In this document: positions 18,547 through 29,666 of the stretch, piece after piece
Layout of the letters: each line of letters begins with the position of its first letter
How positions within the stretch are numbered: position 1 is the stretch's first letter
Assembly (NCBI GenBank): GCA_016711125.1
Contig: JADJTQ010000012.1
Location: forward strand, 620,001-684,000
From: Saprospiraceae bacterium
Lineage (GTDB): Bacteria > Bacteroidota > Bacteroidia > Chitinophagales > Saprospiraceae
DNA length: 64,000 nucleotides
Reading direction: 5' to 3'
Notes under the pieces: model-generated
Databases searched by the model: none
Told to the model about the DNA's origin: nothing
The model's input: the letters and a program-made list of their open reading frames with translations, nothing else
Translations under genes and position numbers: made by a program

Positions 18547-19188
18547 TTACTCCAAGGCAAATAGTACAATCTTTTTTACATCGTCCCGGTTATGAAAATC
18601 CGTCTTATGTTCAGAAACAAATTCCTTTATTTCTTTTTTCTTTGCTTTAAATATCTGGACTAATTGATTTGCACCCGTAAATTTTTGCCAGCTTCCGTCT
18701 TCGACAATGTAGTAATCCGTCCGGTTTATCAATTCATATCCTTCATTCCACTCCGTCGCATAAAAATCGTTAGTCTTAATTTTTTGATCAGCTACTACAA
18801 CACTTGTCGAATGTGACTTAGTACCGTAGGCACCTTCATTGGCCTCTATTTGTGAAGTATATTTGTGGTCCATTAATAATTGTACTGGCCCCCGGATTAG
18901 CAGTTCGTAAGACTTACTATCCAGCAGGATAAAATTCCGGTTGCCGATATGAACACTATCAAGGTCAGGAAATTGATTGACAGGTACCTTATTATTATTG
19001 AAGTCCATCACTATCTCCTGGCCTACCAAATGATAGTTAAATTTAGCTTTTCGGGGCAGTGCCGATGAGTAATAGAGTACGCCATCGGTAAAAGTATCCA
19101 AGAGATAGGGCCTTGGCTTCTCCTGACCAAAAGAAAACACATACAGAATGCAGAAAAAGAATAGCCAAGTCACCGAAAAAACTTTCAT
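18547..19188 (-). CDS. Secreted hypothetical protein
   Basis: A 213-residue protein with a clear signal peptide (MKVFSVTWLFFFCILYVFSFG, likely cleaved before Gln-Glu). The mature part is mixed alpha/beta with many aromatic residues and a charged C-terminal helix (FKAKKKEIKEFVSEHKTDF). Short phrases such as GQEKPRPYLLDTFTDGVLYYSS and VHIGNRNFILLDSKSYELL recall Bacteroidota-specific periplasmic proteins, but I recognise no named family. It is convergent with the synthetase gene and divergent from the TPR gene, so it is probably transcribed alone. Confidence 0.7.
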   Translation of the reverse strand: MKVFSVTWLFFFCILYVFSFGQEKPRPYLLDTFTDGVLYYSSALPRKAKFNYHLVGQEIVMDFNNNKVPVNQFPDLDSVHIGNRNFILLDSKSYELLIRGPVQLLMDHKYTSQIEANEGAYGTKSHSTSVVVADQKIKTNDFYATEWNEGYELINRTDYYIVEDGSWQKFTGANQLVQIFKAKKKEIKEFVSEHKTDFHNRDDVKKIVLFALE

Positions 19189-19302
19189 AAAGATCGCTTT
19201 TTAATAATCCAAAAAAAATCAAAGTGATATTTTAGTACATTTAGGTTAGCCCAATACCATCTATTAAGTCAGTCAACACTTAGCAGGTTAAATTCATTCT
19301 CT

Positions 19303-21059
19303 ATGAGCACAAAAATCTTTAGCATCGCCCTGGTAGTAGTCGTCCTTATCATGGCGTATGGCTTTAGAGATAACGATCGAAAGGCATCTCGTGTCGACTT
19401 CCAAGCCAACTATAATCCTGGCTCATTTTGTGGGAGCAATTTCAATCTTGCACTGTTGAGGAGCGATTCCAATATACAGAAAGCCCCACTATTCAGCGAA
19501 ATGGGACAGCATGGCTATCAGATCCATACGATAAATCCTCTGGCGCAACAATATTTTAATCAGGGTCTCAACCTAATCTACGGATTTAATCATGGTGAAG
19601 CCTATCGTTCATTTCAGGAATGTTTAAAACTCGATCCTCTTTGCACCATGGCCTATTGGGGCATTGCAATGTCACTGGGACCCAATATCAATGACTGGGT
19701 ACCATCTAAAGAACGTGAGCAGGAAGCATTTGAAGCATTGACCACCGCAAAATTGATGCTGAAGGTTGGCAAAGAGCTCGATATGATTTTGGCTCTTTCG
19801 AGCCGGCATGCTGATAGTACTGCACTGGATCGCGATACTCTCAACCTATTGTATAGTTCCGCAATGCAAAATCTATCAAAAAAATATCCGGATGACCTGG
19901 AGATTAAGACACTCTCCGCCGATGCGATGATGAATGCAATGCCGTGGGATTATTATGAAAAAGATCTGTCTCCCAAACCAGCAACCGTTGATGTGGTCTC
20001 CATTTTGGAAGAAGTCATCCGTAAAAATCCCAGTCATCCTGGAGCCCATCATTTTTACATTCATATTGTAGAAGCTTCTGATACTCCCGATCGTGGAGTA
20101 CCAAGCGCAGATGTCCTGGGCAGTCTGGTTCCGGCAGCTGGCCATCTGGTACATATGCCGGCTCACATTTATGCCCGGGTGGGGCGATATGAAGATGCTG
20201 CTCAAAGCAACCGCAAAGCAATTCTTGCAGATGAAAACTATTTGGCAAGTTGTCAGGCTCAGGGGATCTATCCAATGGGATATTATCCACATAATATCCA
20301 TTTTCTCTGGATGGCTGCAACCTTGAGTGGTCAGATGAAAGAAGCGATTGATGCGGCGGAAAAAGTGGCTGATAAAATACCCGCGGCCGCAGCAATCGAA
20401 GATTTGAGTGCCCAGAATTTTTTGTCAGTTCCACTGCAGGCTTATGTACGATTTGGTAAATGGAATCAGATCCTGACCACACCTAAACCGGCTTCGGAAT
20501 TGACCTGGTTAAGTATGTTCTGGCACCACGCCCGAAGTATTGCTTTCTCCAATAAAGGTTTATTTGAAAAAGCTCAAAATGAAATTGATACCCTTGCTGT
20601 ATTGATAACCAAAGAAAAGGACAAAGAAAAATCTGATTCAACCGATATGAGCGAGGAACCCGATACCACCTATAACATGTACGATGACTTACATGAAATC
20701 CTTCAATTGGTTCCTGAAGCAGAACTGGCATTTGCTCAAAGGACTTCAACAAAGCGATTGAACGATTAAAACTGGCCGTCGAAAAAGAAGACAATCTACC
20801 ATACAATGAGCCTCCGAATTGGCATCATCCGGTCAGGCAAATATTAGGAAATGTCTTTTTAAATGCCGGTAAATTGAGCGAGGCTGAATCAACGTTCCGT
20901 GAGGATCTGAAAAAAAACCGGGACAATGGATGGTCACTTTTTGGTCTTTACCAAAGTCTTGATCAATCGGGAAAAATGAAGGAAGCTCAGGAAGTCTTGA
21001 ATGCCTATCGAAGGGCTTGGGTTAATGCGGATTTCGAATTAACAGCGCCAGCATTTTGA
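19303..21059 (+). CDS. Periplasmic TPR protein (one single-base shift)
   Basis: About 585 residues after repair. An N-terminal hydrophobic segment (about 5-20) suggests export or membrane anchoring. TPR-like units include AQQYFNQGLNLIYGFNHGEA, YRSFQECLKLDPLCTMAYWG, HHFYIHIVEASDTPDRGV, and HLVHMPAHIYARVGRYEDA with its downstream NRKAILAD. These belong to a widespread family whose role is unknown. The frame shifts at the A run 20738-20740 (one A seems missing). Beyond it the frame continues FNKAIERLKLAVEKEDN, WHHPVRQILGNVFLNAG and ends ELTAPAF at 21059, adding two more TPR units. No enzymatic motif is present. Confidence 0.8.
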
Positions 21060-21112
21060 TCTTATAAAAATATCAGGATAAACGGAAGGAGTCTTGTCCT
21101 ATCGGGTTTTGG

Positions 21113-21591
21113 ATGGCAGCCGGAATCAGACCGGCCATTAATCCCATACTAAATGAGAAAAGACAATTGTTTGAAAATCGTAAGAACTTGGGATCGACCT
21201 GGTCGTCTACAGTCCTCTTGGTAAAGGGTTCCTAGCAGGAAAAATTAACGAGAGCACCCAATTTGCGCAAGGCGACATGTGCAACTTTTTGCCCAGATAT
21301 ACCGAGGAAGCCCGAACTGCCAATAAATCACTACTGGATGTCATACATCAATTTGCCAAAAGTAAAAACGCGACACCGGCCCAGATCGCTTTGGCCTGGG
21401 TATTGGCACAAAAGCCCTGGATAGTCCCAATTCCTGGCACCACCAAGCAACCTCGTTTAACCGAAAATATTGGAGCCGCCGCTATTCCATTTTCCTATGA
21501 TGAATTGAATGAATTGGTAGATGCCTCCACCCGGATTCAGATTGTCGGTACCAGATACACCGAACAAATGGAAAAGGCCACAGGACTCTAG
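21113..21591 (+). pseudogene. Aldo/keto reductase, 3' fragment
   Basis: The C-terminal half of an aldo/keto reductase of the YajO/Tas-like group: ELGIDLVVYSPLGKGFLAGK, then LPRYTEEARTANKSLLDVI, then the NADP-binding stretch KPWIVPIPGTTKQPRLTENI and a family-like end, GTRYTEQMEKATGL. Before it, GIRPAINPILNEKRQLFENRK fits the preceding strand in another frame; one G missing near 21184 would join them. The first 150 or so residues, with the catalytic Asp, Tyr, Lys and His, are absent. This is a genuine N-terminal loss, so the fragment should be inactive. Confidence 0.75.
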
Positions 21592-21903
21592 AAATTTAGC
21601 CAAAATCGAATTTTTTCCAATAAAACAGCTCGATCATGAATCTAGTAAAGACATCTTTCGGTAGACGTTCCCTTTTAAGAAGCAAGGCCCAAGGTGGCAG
21701 ACGGTAAATGCTTGGTCTTTGCTGGTTGGCTTCATTTGTGACGGACTCCGTGGAAAGGCTATGGGATTTACAGGGTTCACATCACCATCTCTGGCGTGGG
21801 TGCCACTTAACCCTTTTACAGGAATAGAGATTTTCAATCATTTCCATTCGATCAATTTTTTGCTTCACTTTTCCTATTTTTAGGAATTAACTCCTGAAGA
21901 TGT
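21592..21903. other. Spacer between reductase fragment and fucosidase
   Basis: No gene seen. An AT-rich tract with CCTATTTTTAGG near 21875-21890 precedes the fucosidase and may belong to its promoter. Confidence 0.4.
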
Positions 21904-23977
21904 ATGAAAAATAATTATCGATTTATGTCGTGGATAATGGTTGTCTTTCTCTATAACTGTGCATCTCAGTCTGTGAGTCCACCCGATCCTGTACTGCCGA
22001 TTCCTAACGCACGACAGTTAACCTGGCAACAGCTCGAATTTTATGCCTTCATTCATTTCAACATGAATACGTTTACCGATATGGAGTGGGGCACCGGTGG
22101 AGAAGATCCTTCATTATTTAATCCTACTCAACTGGATTGCCGGCAGTGGGTACGGACCTTTAAAGAAGCAGGAATGAAAGGGGTTATTATTACCGCCAAA
22201 CATCATGACGGATTTTGCCTTTGGCCTTCGAAATACACGGAACATTCCGTTGAAAATTCGCCTTGGAAAAATGGAGACGGTGATGTCATCCGCGAGCTAG
22301 CTGACGCTTGCGAAGAATATGGATTAAAATTGGGCATCTATTATTCTCCCTGGGATCGCAATCATGCTGAATATGGCACTCCTGACTATTTGGTCTTCAT
22401 GCGTAGACAGCTCAAAGAGTTACTGACACAGTATGGTGATGTTTTTGAAGTGTGGTTTGATGGCGCTAATGGTGGCACCGGATATTATGGTGGTGCCAAT
22501 GAAGAACGGCTTGTCGATAAATTAAGCTATTATGATTGGGATAATACCTATCGGCTCAATAGAGAATGGCAACCCAATGCGGTAATCTTCAGTGATGCGG
22601 GACCGGATGTACGATGGGTGGGCAATGAAGATGGACACTCCTACCCCACTATCTGGTCCAATCTGATGCGAGATTCAGTCTATGGCGGCATGCCGAACTA
22701 TCATACCGATTGGGCTGATGGCCAGGAAAATGGCACCGACTGGGTTCCGGCTGAAACCAATGTATCTATACGACCGGGTTGGTACTACCATGAGCACGAA
22801 GATCATAAAGTCAAATCCGTTCCGAAGCTGGTTGATATCTACTACGAATCAGTGGGTATGAATACTCCACTACTTTTAAATTTTCCCGTCGATCGCCGGG
22901 GCTTGGTACACGAAACTGATGCTAACCAGGTCAAAGGTATGATGGAAAAAATCAAGCAAGACTTTGAAAATGATTTGACAGACAAAGCGACCATCACGTC
23001 AAGTAATCACCGGGGCTTGCCATTCGAACCTCAATATGCAGTTGATGCTTCAGATAGCACCTTCTGGGCTACAGAAGATAGTGTAGTCGAAGCCAGCATT
23101 ACCCTAACATTTGATAGCTTATTGACCATCAACCGGTTTTTAATCCAGGAATACATAACACTAGGTCAGCGGATAAAATCATTCTCTTTGGATTTTTCTC
23201 TCCGATGAAAAGTGGCAAAATATAACGAATGAGACCACCATCGGCTATAAAAGAATTTTAAGGTTCAATCCGGTTAAAACAAAAGCTCTAAAATTAACGA
23301 TTCTTGATGCCAAGGCCGCTCCAGTCATCTCAAATATCGAGGTATATTATGCACGTCCAATTTTATATCCTCCAAAAATATCGCGGTCCAAATCAGGCAT
23401 GGTGAGTTTTACCGTCCCGGAAAAAATGGTCGGTATTTATTATACACTCGATAGCAGTGCGCCTGATGCGAATAGTCTCAAATACGAACATCCCTTTACT
23501 CATCCTGAACCAGGGACAATACGAGCGATCGCCATGGATGGTTTAGAAAATAAAAGTGAAATCAGTCAGATGGATTTAGACATCGCAGCTCTAAACTGGC
23601 GGGTGATAAACCGGGACACCAACACAAATCACGTCATTGATGGCGATGAAAACACCTTTTGGACTTGTAGTAATCGCGACTACAATCAGGTCATTATTGA
23701 TTTGGGGCAAAAAACTACGGTCACCGGTTTCACCTATTTGCCACCGCAAAATCGATTCTTTTCCGGTATTATTTCGCAATATGTTTTATTCACAAGTTTG
23801 GGTGGTGGAAATTATCGATTGGCCGCAACAGGCGAATTCAGCAATATTAAAAATAGTCCTGTTTTACAGCGTGTCGTCATACCGGAACAGACCTGTCGTT
23901 ACATTAAACTACGATCCCTAAAAACGACTGATGACAATTTACCTTCATTTGCAGAAGTTGGCATATTGACAAGATGA
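21904..23977 (+). CDS. GH29 alpha-L-fucosidase with C-terminal carbohydrate-binding regions (one shift)
   Basis: About 690 residues after repair. The signal sequence with Cys near 20 (LYNCAS) suggests a lipoprotein. The GH29 domain (about 35-350) shows WQQLEFYAFIHFNMNTFTD, KGVIITAKHHDGFCLWPSKY, LGIYYSPWDRN, the nucleophile region VFEVWFDGANGG, and TNVSIRPGWYYH. An F5/8-type region follows (about 360-470), then a chitobiase-C-like segment (YYTLDSSAPDANSLKYEHPF) and another F5/8-type domain (VIDGDENTFWTCSNRDYNQV) to the end. The shift is at the T run 23193-23197, where one T seems extra; the corrected text is SLDFLSDEKWQNI. It should release alpha-L-fucose from glycans at the cell surface or in the periplasm. 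Confidence 0.88.
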
Positions 23978-24104
23978 CCATCTACAAACATATCCTGACC
24001 ACCCCATCCTACAATGATGGTGAGCCTTGTTGCAGTCGGTATTTTAAAGAAAAATCAATTGAAGAAAACTTACTTTTAACTAAGAACATTTAAATCCAAT
24101 ACAT

Positions 24105-25045
24105 TTGAAAAAATTAACCGGGCTGATTGCCGCCCCTTTCACTCCGTTTGACCCGCATGGTGAAGTAAACTACCATCAAATCGATCTAATGGCCAATGTG
24201 CTTCGTCAGAATCAGGTTCAGGGAGCCTTCATATGTGGCTCGACAGGGAAGGACCGTCATTGAGTCAAGTTGAAAAGATCAAAATATTTGAAAAATGGGG
24301 CTCGGTCAAAAAGGATCAAATGCAAATCATAGCGATGCTTGGTGGCACCTGTTTAAAGGAAATGCAGGAATTAGCCCAAAAATCCGTGAGCAATCAATTG
24401 GACGCAATTGCTATTTTACCGCCCTATTATTTTCGCCCATCAAACGTAGAGCATCTGATTGATTTTTGTCAGGAGGTGACAAAATATGCTCCCGAGTTAC
24501 CCTTTTACTATTACCACATACCATCCTTGACCGGCGTTTATTTGAGTATGTTCGATTTTTTAGAAAAAGCAGCACCTAAAATTCCGAACCTTGCCGGGAT
24601 CAAGTTTTCGCACTCCGACATTATGGATTTTCATAGTTGTAAAATGTTTGAAGACGGAAAATATACGATGCTTTGGGGAATGGATGAAGCACTTCTGTCC
24701 GGTTTAGTTGTCGGAGCCGATGGTGCAGTGGGAAGCACCTACAACTATGCCGCTCCGCTCTATCTGGAGATCCTTGAGAATTTCAGTTTAGGCAATATTG
24801 CGGAATGTGAAGCCCTGCAGAGGCTGTCGGTTAAGATGGTTCAGATCTTAGTTAAATATGGGGGAAACCGAGCAGGAAAAGGTTTCATGAAATTGATTGG
24901 AGTCGATTGTGGTGGTTACCGGCTACCCCTGGTAAGCCTGACTGACAAAGAAATAGCTGCTTTGAGAAAAGACCTCGAGGCGATTAATTTCTTCGATTTC
25001 TGCAGCGTGGTTTCGGATGATAAAAAGAATTTTGTAGAATCATAA
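24105..25045 (+). CDS. N-acetylneuraminate lyase/dihydrodipicolinate synthase family (one shift)
   Basis: A class I aldolase of the DapA/NanA family, about 313 residues after repair. It begins at a TTG (24105): KKLTGLIAAPFTPFDPHGEV. The shift is in the G run 24246-24248, one G missing, within the conserved GSTGEGPSLS. The Tyr region FYYYHIPSLTGVYLS and the Schiff-base Lys in LAGIKFSHSDIMDF are closer to N-acetylneuraminate lyases than to dihydrodipicolinate synthases. The likely reaction is cleavage of a 2-keto-3-deoxy sugar acid such as sialic acid to pyruvate and an aldose. Its position behind a fucosidase is consistent with host or algal glycan use. The exact substrate is inferred. Confidence 0.82.
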
Positions 25046-25207
25046 GTTTGGCCTTTCTATTCTGCCGAATTAATCGATTTTATTCAGCATCAAGATATTT
25101 TTTTTGAAAGCTTGCTTTGATTGAAAGAAAAGATAGACTGCTTCAAAATGAAAATGACGACAGTTTAATTTAAGGGCCTTTACTTTTCATCCTATAAATA
25201 AAAATGT

Positions 25208-25512
25208 ATGCGGGTGATCTTTTGGTTGGGTTTGATCATTGAGGGCATTTAATGCTTTGGTATTTGTATCAGGCCTGGATGATCTTTTCCGGCCGATCGG
25301 ATTATATTCCTGAAGCTCAACAAGACATGTACAAAGAAACCCTTTTCCCAGCCTTAGTATTAACCATCATTTTTTCTGGTGCTCTAACAGCAGAATTCTT
25401 TTTTAAATCACAGCGAGTCGCACTTTACTTCGTGCTTTCTCCACTTGTTCTTTTTTTTATTGCATTTCTTGGGATGATGATTGTAATGCCATTTATTCGT
25501 AATTGGCGTTGA
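25208..25512 (+). CDS. Small membrane protein, unknown
   Basis: About 100 residues with three hydrophobic segments. The clear part starts MLWYLYQAWMIFSGR (25252) and includes LFPALVLTIIFSGALTAEFFF and YFVLSPLVLFFIAFLGMMIV. In a neighbouring frame the 15 codons upstream read MRVIFWLGLIIEGI; one T missing from the T run 25248-25250 would join them into a first membrane helix. No family recognised. It lies between the aldolase and the MFS carrier genes. Confidence 0.5.
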
Positions 25513-25729
25513 ATCAGATCTCACTGAACAGGCGGAGCAAGGGATTGGTGCTTATGACCCAATTAAAAACAGAAGTCTTTCGATCTATCCTCTTGTAATT
25601 CCTTCAAAACTCGAAGGAATCGAAATTGATGGCAATGATTTGATCAGATTTTACCACTTTTGGAATGCAAAAAAGACAGGAGCAAGGTTAATTCTTGCAG
25701 GCCCCGAAATGGGGGGAATCAGGAAGTGA
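25487..25729 (+). CDS. Open frame without start codon, unknown
   Basis: Eighty open codons with a protein-like composition: AYDPIKNRSLSIYPLVIPSK, then LEGIEIDGNDLIRFYHFWNA, then GARLILAGPEMGG. It overlaps the end of the small membrane protein in another frame and has no ATG. It could be the downstream part of a protein joined to the upstream gene by a base-call error, or a gene remnant. I recognise no family. The MFS gene starts 40 bases later. Confidence 0.3.
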   Translation, partial: CHLFVIGVESDLTEQAEQGIGAYDPIKNRSLSIYPLVIPSKLEGIEIDGNDLIRFYHFWNAKKTGARLILAGPEMGGIRK

Positions 25730-25768
25730 TATTGCTGGCTAAACATATTGCTCAAAACGGCTTAAAGG

Positions 25769-27025
25769 ATGACCAAAGGCTTCATAGTATCGACACGTCA
25801 GGCCGCACTTCTAGTTGCTTTTATGTGGGTAGCGTATCTACTCAATTACGCGGACCGGCAAGCAATTTTTTCGATATTCCCTTCTTTGGCAGTGGATCTC
25901 AGCATGTCGAACAGGCAGCTCGGTCTCATTGGTGCGATATTTTTGTGGGTGTATGCATTCTGCTGTCCAATCGCCGGATACCTTGCTGATCGCTTCTCAA
26001 AACGATCACTTGTTATGCTCAGCCTGGTTTTATGGAGCCTGGTTACCATTGCCACTGGTTTCGCGGGATCTGCTATAATTATCTTGAGCCTACGCGCGAT
26101 GATGGGAATTTCAGAAGCCCTGTTCATGCCCTCTGCAATTGCTCTTACTGCAAATGCTCATTCACCTTCACTTCGATCCAGAGCTATCGCAATACTGACC
26201 ACAGCACAAATTGTTGGTACCGTAGCGGGTAGCTGGTTTGGCGGTTGGATGGCGGATCAAGGCCAATGGCGTAATGCTTTTTTTGTGCTTGGGTTTGTTG
26301 GATTGCTTTATACCGTACCCTATTTCCTATTTCTTCGCAACGTGCATGAAAATAGAACTTCTGAAATCATTACAACCACTAAAAGGCCGGGATTTCTGGA
26401 ATTAATTAAAGTGAAAACATTTTTACTGCTTTGCATAGTGTTTCCCATATTCGTTTTTGGATTATGGTTGCTGTATGGTTGGTTTCCTACCTTTCTGCAT
26501 GACAAGTTCTCTCTTAATCAATCAGGTGCGGCAATAAATGCAACCATTTTTATACAAGGTCCGACTCTTATCGGTCTTCTTGGAGGAGGTGTGATTGCGG
26601 ATGCCTTGTACCGCCACACCAAAGCTTCGCGGCTATGGTTAATCACTGCCAGTTTAATTCTGTGCGCGCCATTTCTGCATGCACTCGGAAATAGTGATAC
26701 ACTCAATACAACGCGCATCGCAGCAATGGGATTTGGGTTATTCAGTGGATTTATGATGGGTAACATCTTTCCTGCTGCCTTTGATGTCGTGCCAGCAGAT
26801 ACCAGGGCATCTGCCGTCGGCTTTCTTAACTTCTTCGGAGCAATTACGTCAGGTTTCGCCACCTTATTCGGTGGCCTTTGGAAGCAATCTCTTGGTATTG
26901 ACGGTCTACTCTCACTGACAGCCATTGCGTATGTGGTAGCTGGTATCGCACTGATTGTTGGTATCAAAAGACTATTTCCCAAAGATTATAAGGCTGAACA
27001 CACAGAACCCGAAGCTTTAAATTAA
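25769..27025 (+). CDS. MFS transporter, organic-acid/sugar-acid type
   Basis: A 418-residue carrier with about twelve membrane helices. The motif-A-like loop GYLADRFSKRSL after helix 2 and YADRQAIFSIFPSLAVDLS in helix 1 are typical of the anion:cation symporter group of MFS proteins, which take up hexuronates, galactonate and similar acids. It sits six bases upstream of an M81 peptidase gene, which in turn overlaps an enolase-superfamily gene, so the three form an operon. I infer uptake of an organic acid that the enolase-superfamily enzyme then processes; the substrate is not visible from sequence. Confidence 0.87.
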   Translation: MTKGFIVSTRQAALLVAFMWVAYLLNYADRQAIFSIFPSLAVDLSMSNRQLGLIGAIFLWVYAFCCPIAGYLADRFSKRSLVMLSLVLWSLVTIATGFAGSAIIILSLRAMMGISEALFMPSAIALTANAHSPSLRSRAIAILTTAQIVGTVAGSWFGGWMADQGQWRNAFFVLGFVGLLYTVPYFLFLRNVHENRTSEIITTTKRPGFLELIKVKTFLLLCIVFPIFVFGLWLLYGWFPTFLHDKFSLNQSGAAINATIFIQGPTLIGLLGGGVIADALYRHTKASRLWLITASLILCAPFLHALGNSDTLNTTRIAAMGFGLFSGFMMGNIFPAAFDVVPADTRASAVGFLNFFGAITSGFATLFGGLWKQSLGIDGLLSLTAIAYVVAGIALIVGIKRLFPKDYKAEHTEPEALN

Positions 27026-27031
27026 TCACTT

Positions 27032-28540
27032 ATGTTAAAAATACTAATCGCTGAATGTAAACAGGAAGTCTCTACCTTCAATCCATATAAAAGTGGTTAC
27101 GAAGATTTTATGATTCGTCAAGGGGCTGAAATATTAAACTATCATCGCACAGTACGAAATGAGATAGGCGGGGCACTTAGCATATTAGAGGCTGAAGACG
27201 ATGTAAGATTAGTGCCAACTTATAGCGCATTTTTTATCACATCGGGCGGTATTCTGGCTAAAGAATCCTGGGAAAAGATTGCGCAGGATTTTCTTAATAG
27301 TATTCGCTCAGCACCACCGGTAGATGGGGTTTATTTTTGTATGCATGGGGCGATGGCAAGCGAAGAAGAACTTGATCCTGAAGGTTGGCTTCTTCAGGAG
27401 ACGCGTAAAATACTCGGTGAAAATATTCCAATTGTTGTGTCACTCGATTTGCACGGCATTCTTACCGATCGAATGGTGGAACAAAGCAATGCCATCGTGT
27501 CTTATCATACCTATCCGCATGTTGATTTTTTCGAAACCGGGCAGCGTGCCGCCAAACTACTCTTAAGAATCGTGGAAGGCAAGTTGAGGCCGGTCACAGC
27601 TAAGGTGGCGATCCCAGCATTAGTTCGTGGCGATGAACTTATTACTGCAACTGGTTTGATAGGACAGAGCATGCAAATTGCAAAAGATGTTGAAAACAGT
27701 CCTATTGGGCTCTCCTCCGGTTTATTTATTGGTAATCCATTCACCGATGTGCCTGCACTACAGTCATACAGTTTCGTGGTAACAGACAACGATCCGGAAA
27801 TGGCTGAGCGAGAAGCAATTCGCATCGCGGAAAGCTTCTGGGCAAATCATGAAAAAATGCAGGTTCCCTTGGTGAGCCTGGATGAGATGGCTTTAATTGT
27901 CAAGACACATACTCAAGGCACATTAGCGCTCATAGATGCAGCCGATGCCACTAGTTCGGGTGCATCCGGTGACAGCAATGTTATACTACGCAAACTTCTT
28001 GAAACCGGATACACTGGACGAACTTTGTTACCCATTGTAGATGAACAAGCTGTAAGACAAGCCATGGTAGCAGGCATCGGTTCCACCATTCAAACCACAA
28101 TAGGCGGATCGCTAGATCCACGACGCTTTAAGCCATTCCCGGTAACCGCCAAAGTATTATTGCTCGCTGATAATCATTTTCGAAGCGAATCTTTTGGGGA
28201 AGAATGGTATTCCGGGCCGACTGCTGTATTAGAAGTCAAGAATTTTATAATTGCAACTAGTAGCCGGGCAGTGAATCTCTATGACCGGTCCTTCTTTTTT
28301 GCACATGGCCAAAATCCAAAACATTTTGATACGGTTATAGTCAAATCACCGCACTGCCAGCAACATATCTATGCAGACTGGTGCAAAAGTATGGTGAATG
28401 TAGATGCACCAGGATCATCCAGTGCCAACTTAAAATCTCTTGGGCATAAACGCTGTCCACGTCCCATTTTTCCATTAGACCCTATTGTCCAATTTAAACC
28501 TAAAGTAATTTTGTTCAAAAAAACATACCGACAAATATGA
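27032..28540 (+). CDS. M81-family metallopeptidase (MlrC-like)
   Basis: A 502-residue protein matching the M81/MlrC family: ILIAECKQEVSTFNPYKSG at the N terminus, GVYFCMHGAMASEEELDPEG, the metal-binding stretch VVSLDLHGILTDRMV and YHTYPHVDFFETGQRAA, and DAADATSSGASGDSNVIL. MlrC from sphingomonads degrades linearised microcystin, but most relatives have unknown substrates and occur next to transport and sugar-acid genes, as here. No signal peptide, so cytoplasmic. The stop codon overlaps the next start in ATGA (28537-28540), which implies translational coupling with the enolase-superfamily gene. Confidence 0.87.
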   Translation: MLKILIAECKQEVSTFNPYKSGYEDFMIRQGAEILNYHRTVRNEIGGALSILEAEDDVRLVPTYSAFFITSGGILAKESWEKIAQDFLNSIRSAPPVDGVYFCMHGAMASEEELDPEGWLLQETRKILGENIPIVVSLDLHGILTDRMVEQSNAIVSYHTYPHVDFFETGQRAAKLLLRIVEGKLRPVTAKVAIPALVRGDELITATGLIGQSMQIAKDVENSPIGLSSGLFIGNPFTDVPALQSYSFVVTDNDPEMAEREAIRIAESFWANHEKMQVPLVSLDEMALIVKTHTQGTLALIDAADATSSGASGDSNVILRKLLETGYTGRTLLPIVDEQAVRQAMVAGIGSTIQTTIGGSLDPRRFKPFPVTAKVLLLADNHFRSESFGEEWYSGPTAVLEVKNFIIATSSRAVNLYDRSFFFAHGQNPKHFDTVIVKSPHCQQHIYADWCKSMVNVDAPGSSSANLKSLGHKRCPRPIFPLDPIVQFKPKVILFKKTYRQI

Positions 28541-29666
28541 AAATTCGAGAAATACGTTGTTTAGGCCTGCATGGAGGCACACCTGAAGGGGGGTGGAGTA
28601 ACGAAATTCGGCCTGAAGACTGTGTACAGACATTAATTGCTGTTCATACTGATGAAGGAGCGGTTGGGGTTGGGAGCGTATCTACAAATGATGCGCTCGT
28701 CCGTGCCTCGCTCTCAGTACTTGAGCCATTATATCTTGGTGAAAATGCTCTTGAACCCGAGCGAGTGAGTGAGAAATTGCATCAAAATACGTTTTGGTTG
28801 GGTCGCGGCGGTTCAATCACTCATACGATCAGCGGTATTGATATTGCCCTATGGGATCTCCTTGGAAAAGCAACGGGACAGCCGGTTGGTCGATTGCTAG
28901 GCGGACGTTATCGAGAGCGTGTTCGACCTTATGCATCACTTCTAATGGATAAACCCGAGAAGATGAGGGATAATCTACTCAAGATAAAGTCGCCAGGCTT
29001 TCGCGCATTTAAAATTGGTTGGGGCCATTTGGAAAACATAATTCTGCAACCGACGAAGCCATCGTGAAAGCAGCTCGCGAAGCGATAGGTACAGATTCAC
29101 TTTTGATGGTTGATGCTGGCGGCAGCGATGCGTTTTGGCCAAATGGGTACAAATGGGCGCTTAACACATCGAAAATGCTCGCCGACTATGATGTGCATTG
29201 GTTCGAAGAAGCACTCAATCCTGATAATTTGGAAGACTATGTAAAACTTCGGGAGCATTCACCAGTTCCGATTTCCGGGGGTGAAGTACTCACCCGTCGT
29301 CAGTCATTTCATCCTTGGTTTAAGGCTCATGCTTTTGACATCGTTCAGCCAGATGTTACAAAGGTTGGGGGTATCAGCGAAGAACGCCGCATCGCCCGCA
29401 TGGCCCAAGATTATGACATTCGTTTCATACCGCATGGATGGAATACTACCATCGGACTTGCAGCAGACTTGCATCTGGCATCTGCCTTTCCGCATACTGA
29501 TCTCGTAGAGTATCTCATAGGTTCACCCTACATTGACGAAATCACTGTTGGTGGCTGGAAACTAGATGGCGATGGTATGTTGACCATTCCCACCAAACCA
29601 GGTCTTGGCATAGATCTTGACCTCGATGTATTAAAAAAATATAAAGGTGGGGCACAGTTTATGTGA
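28537..29666 (+). CDS. Enolase-superfamily enzyme, mandelate racemase/dehydratase type (one shift)
   Basis: About 376 residues after repair. N-terminal capping domain, then a barrel: GIDIALWDLLGKATGQPVGR, LLGGRYRERVRPYASLL, KxG-type acid/base element FRAFKIGWG, metal ligands in LMVDAGG, WFEEALNPDNL and PISGGEVLTR, then FDIVQPDVTKVGGISE and the His in RFIPHGWNTTIG. This layout is that of acid-sugar dehydratases and racemases. The shift is in the G run 29021-29024 (one G seems missing); correction gives GWGPFGKHNSATDEAIVKAA. It is the last gene of the MFS-M81 operon and probably dehydrates or isomerises the imported acid. Confidence 0.87.
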
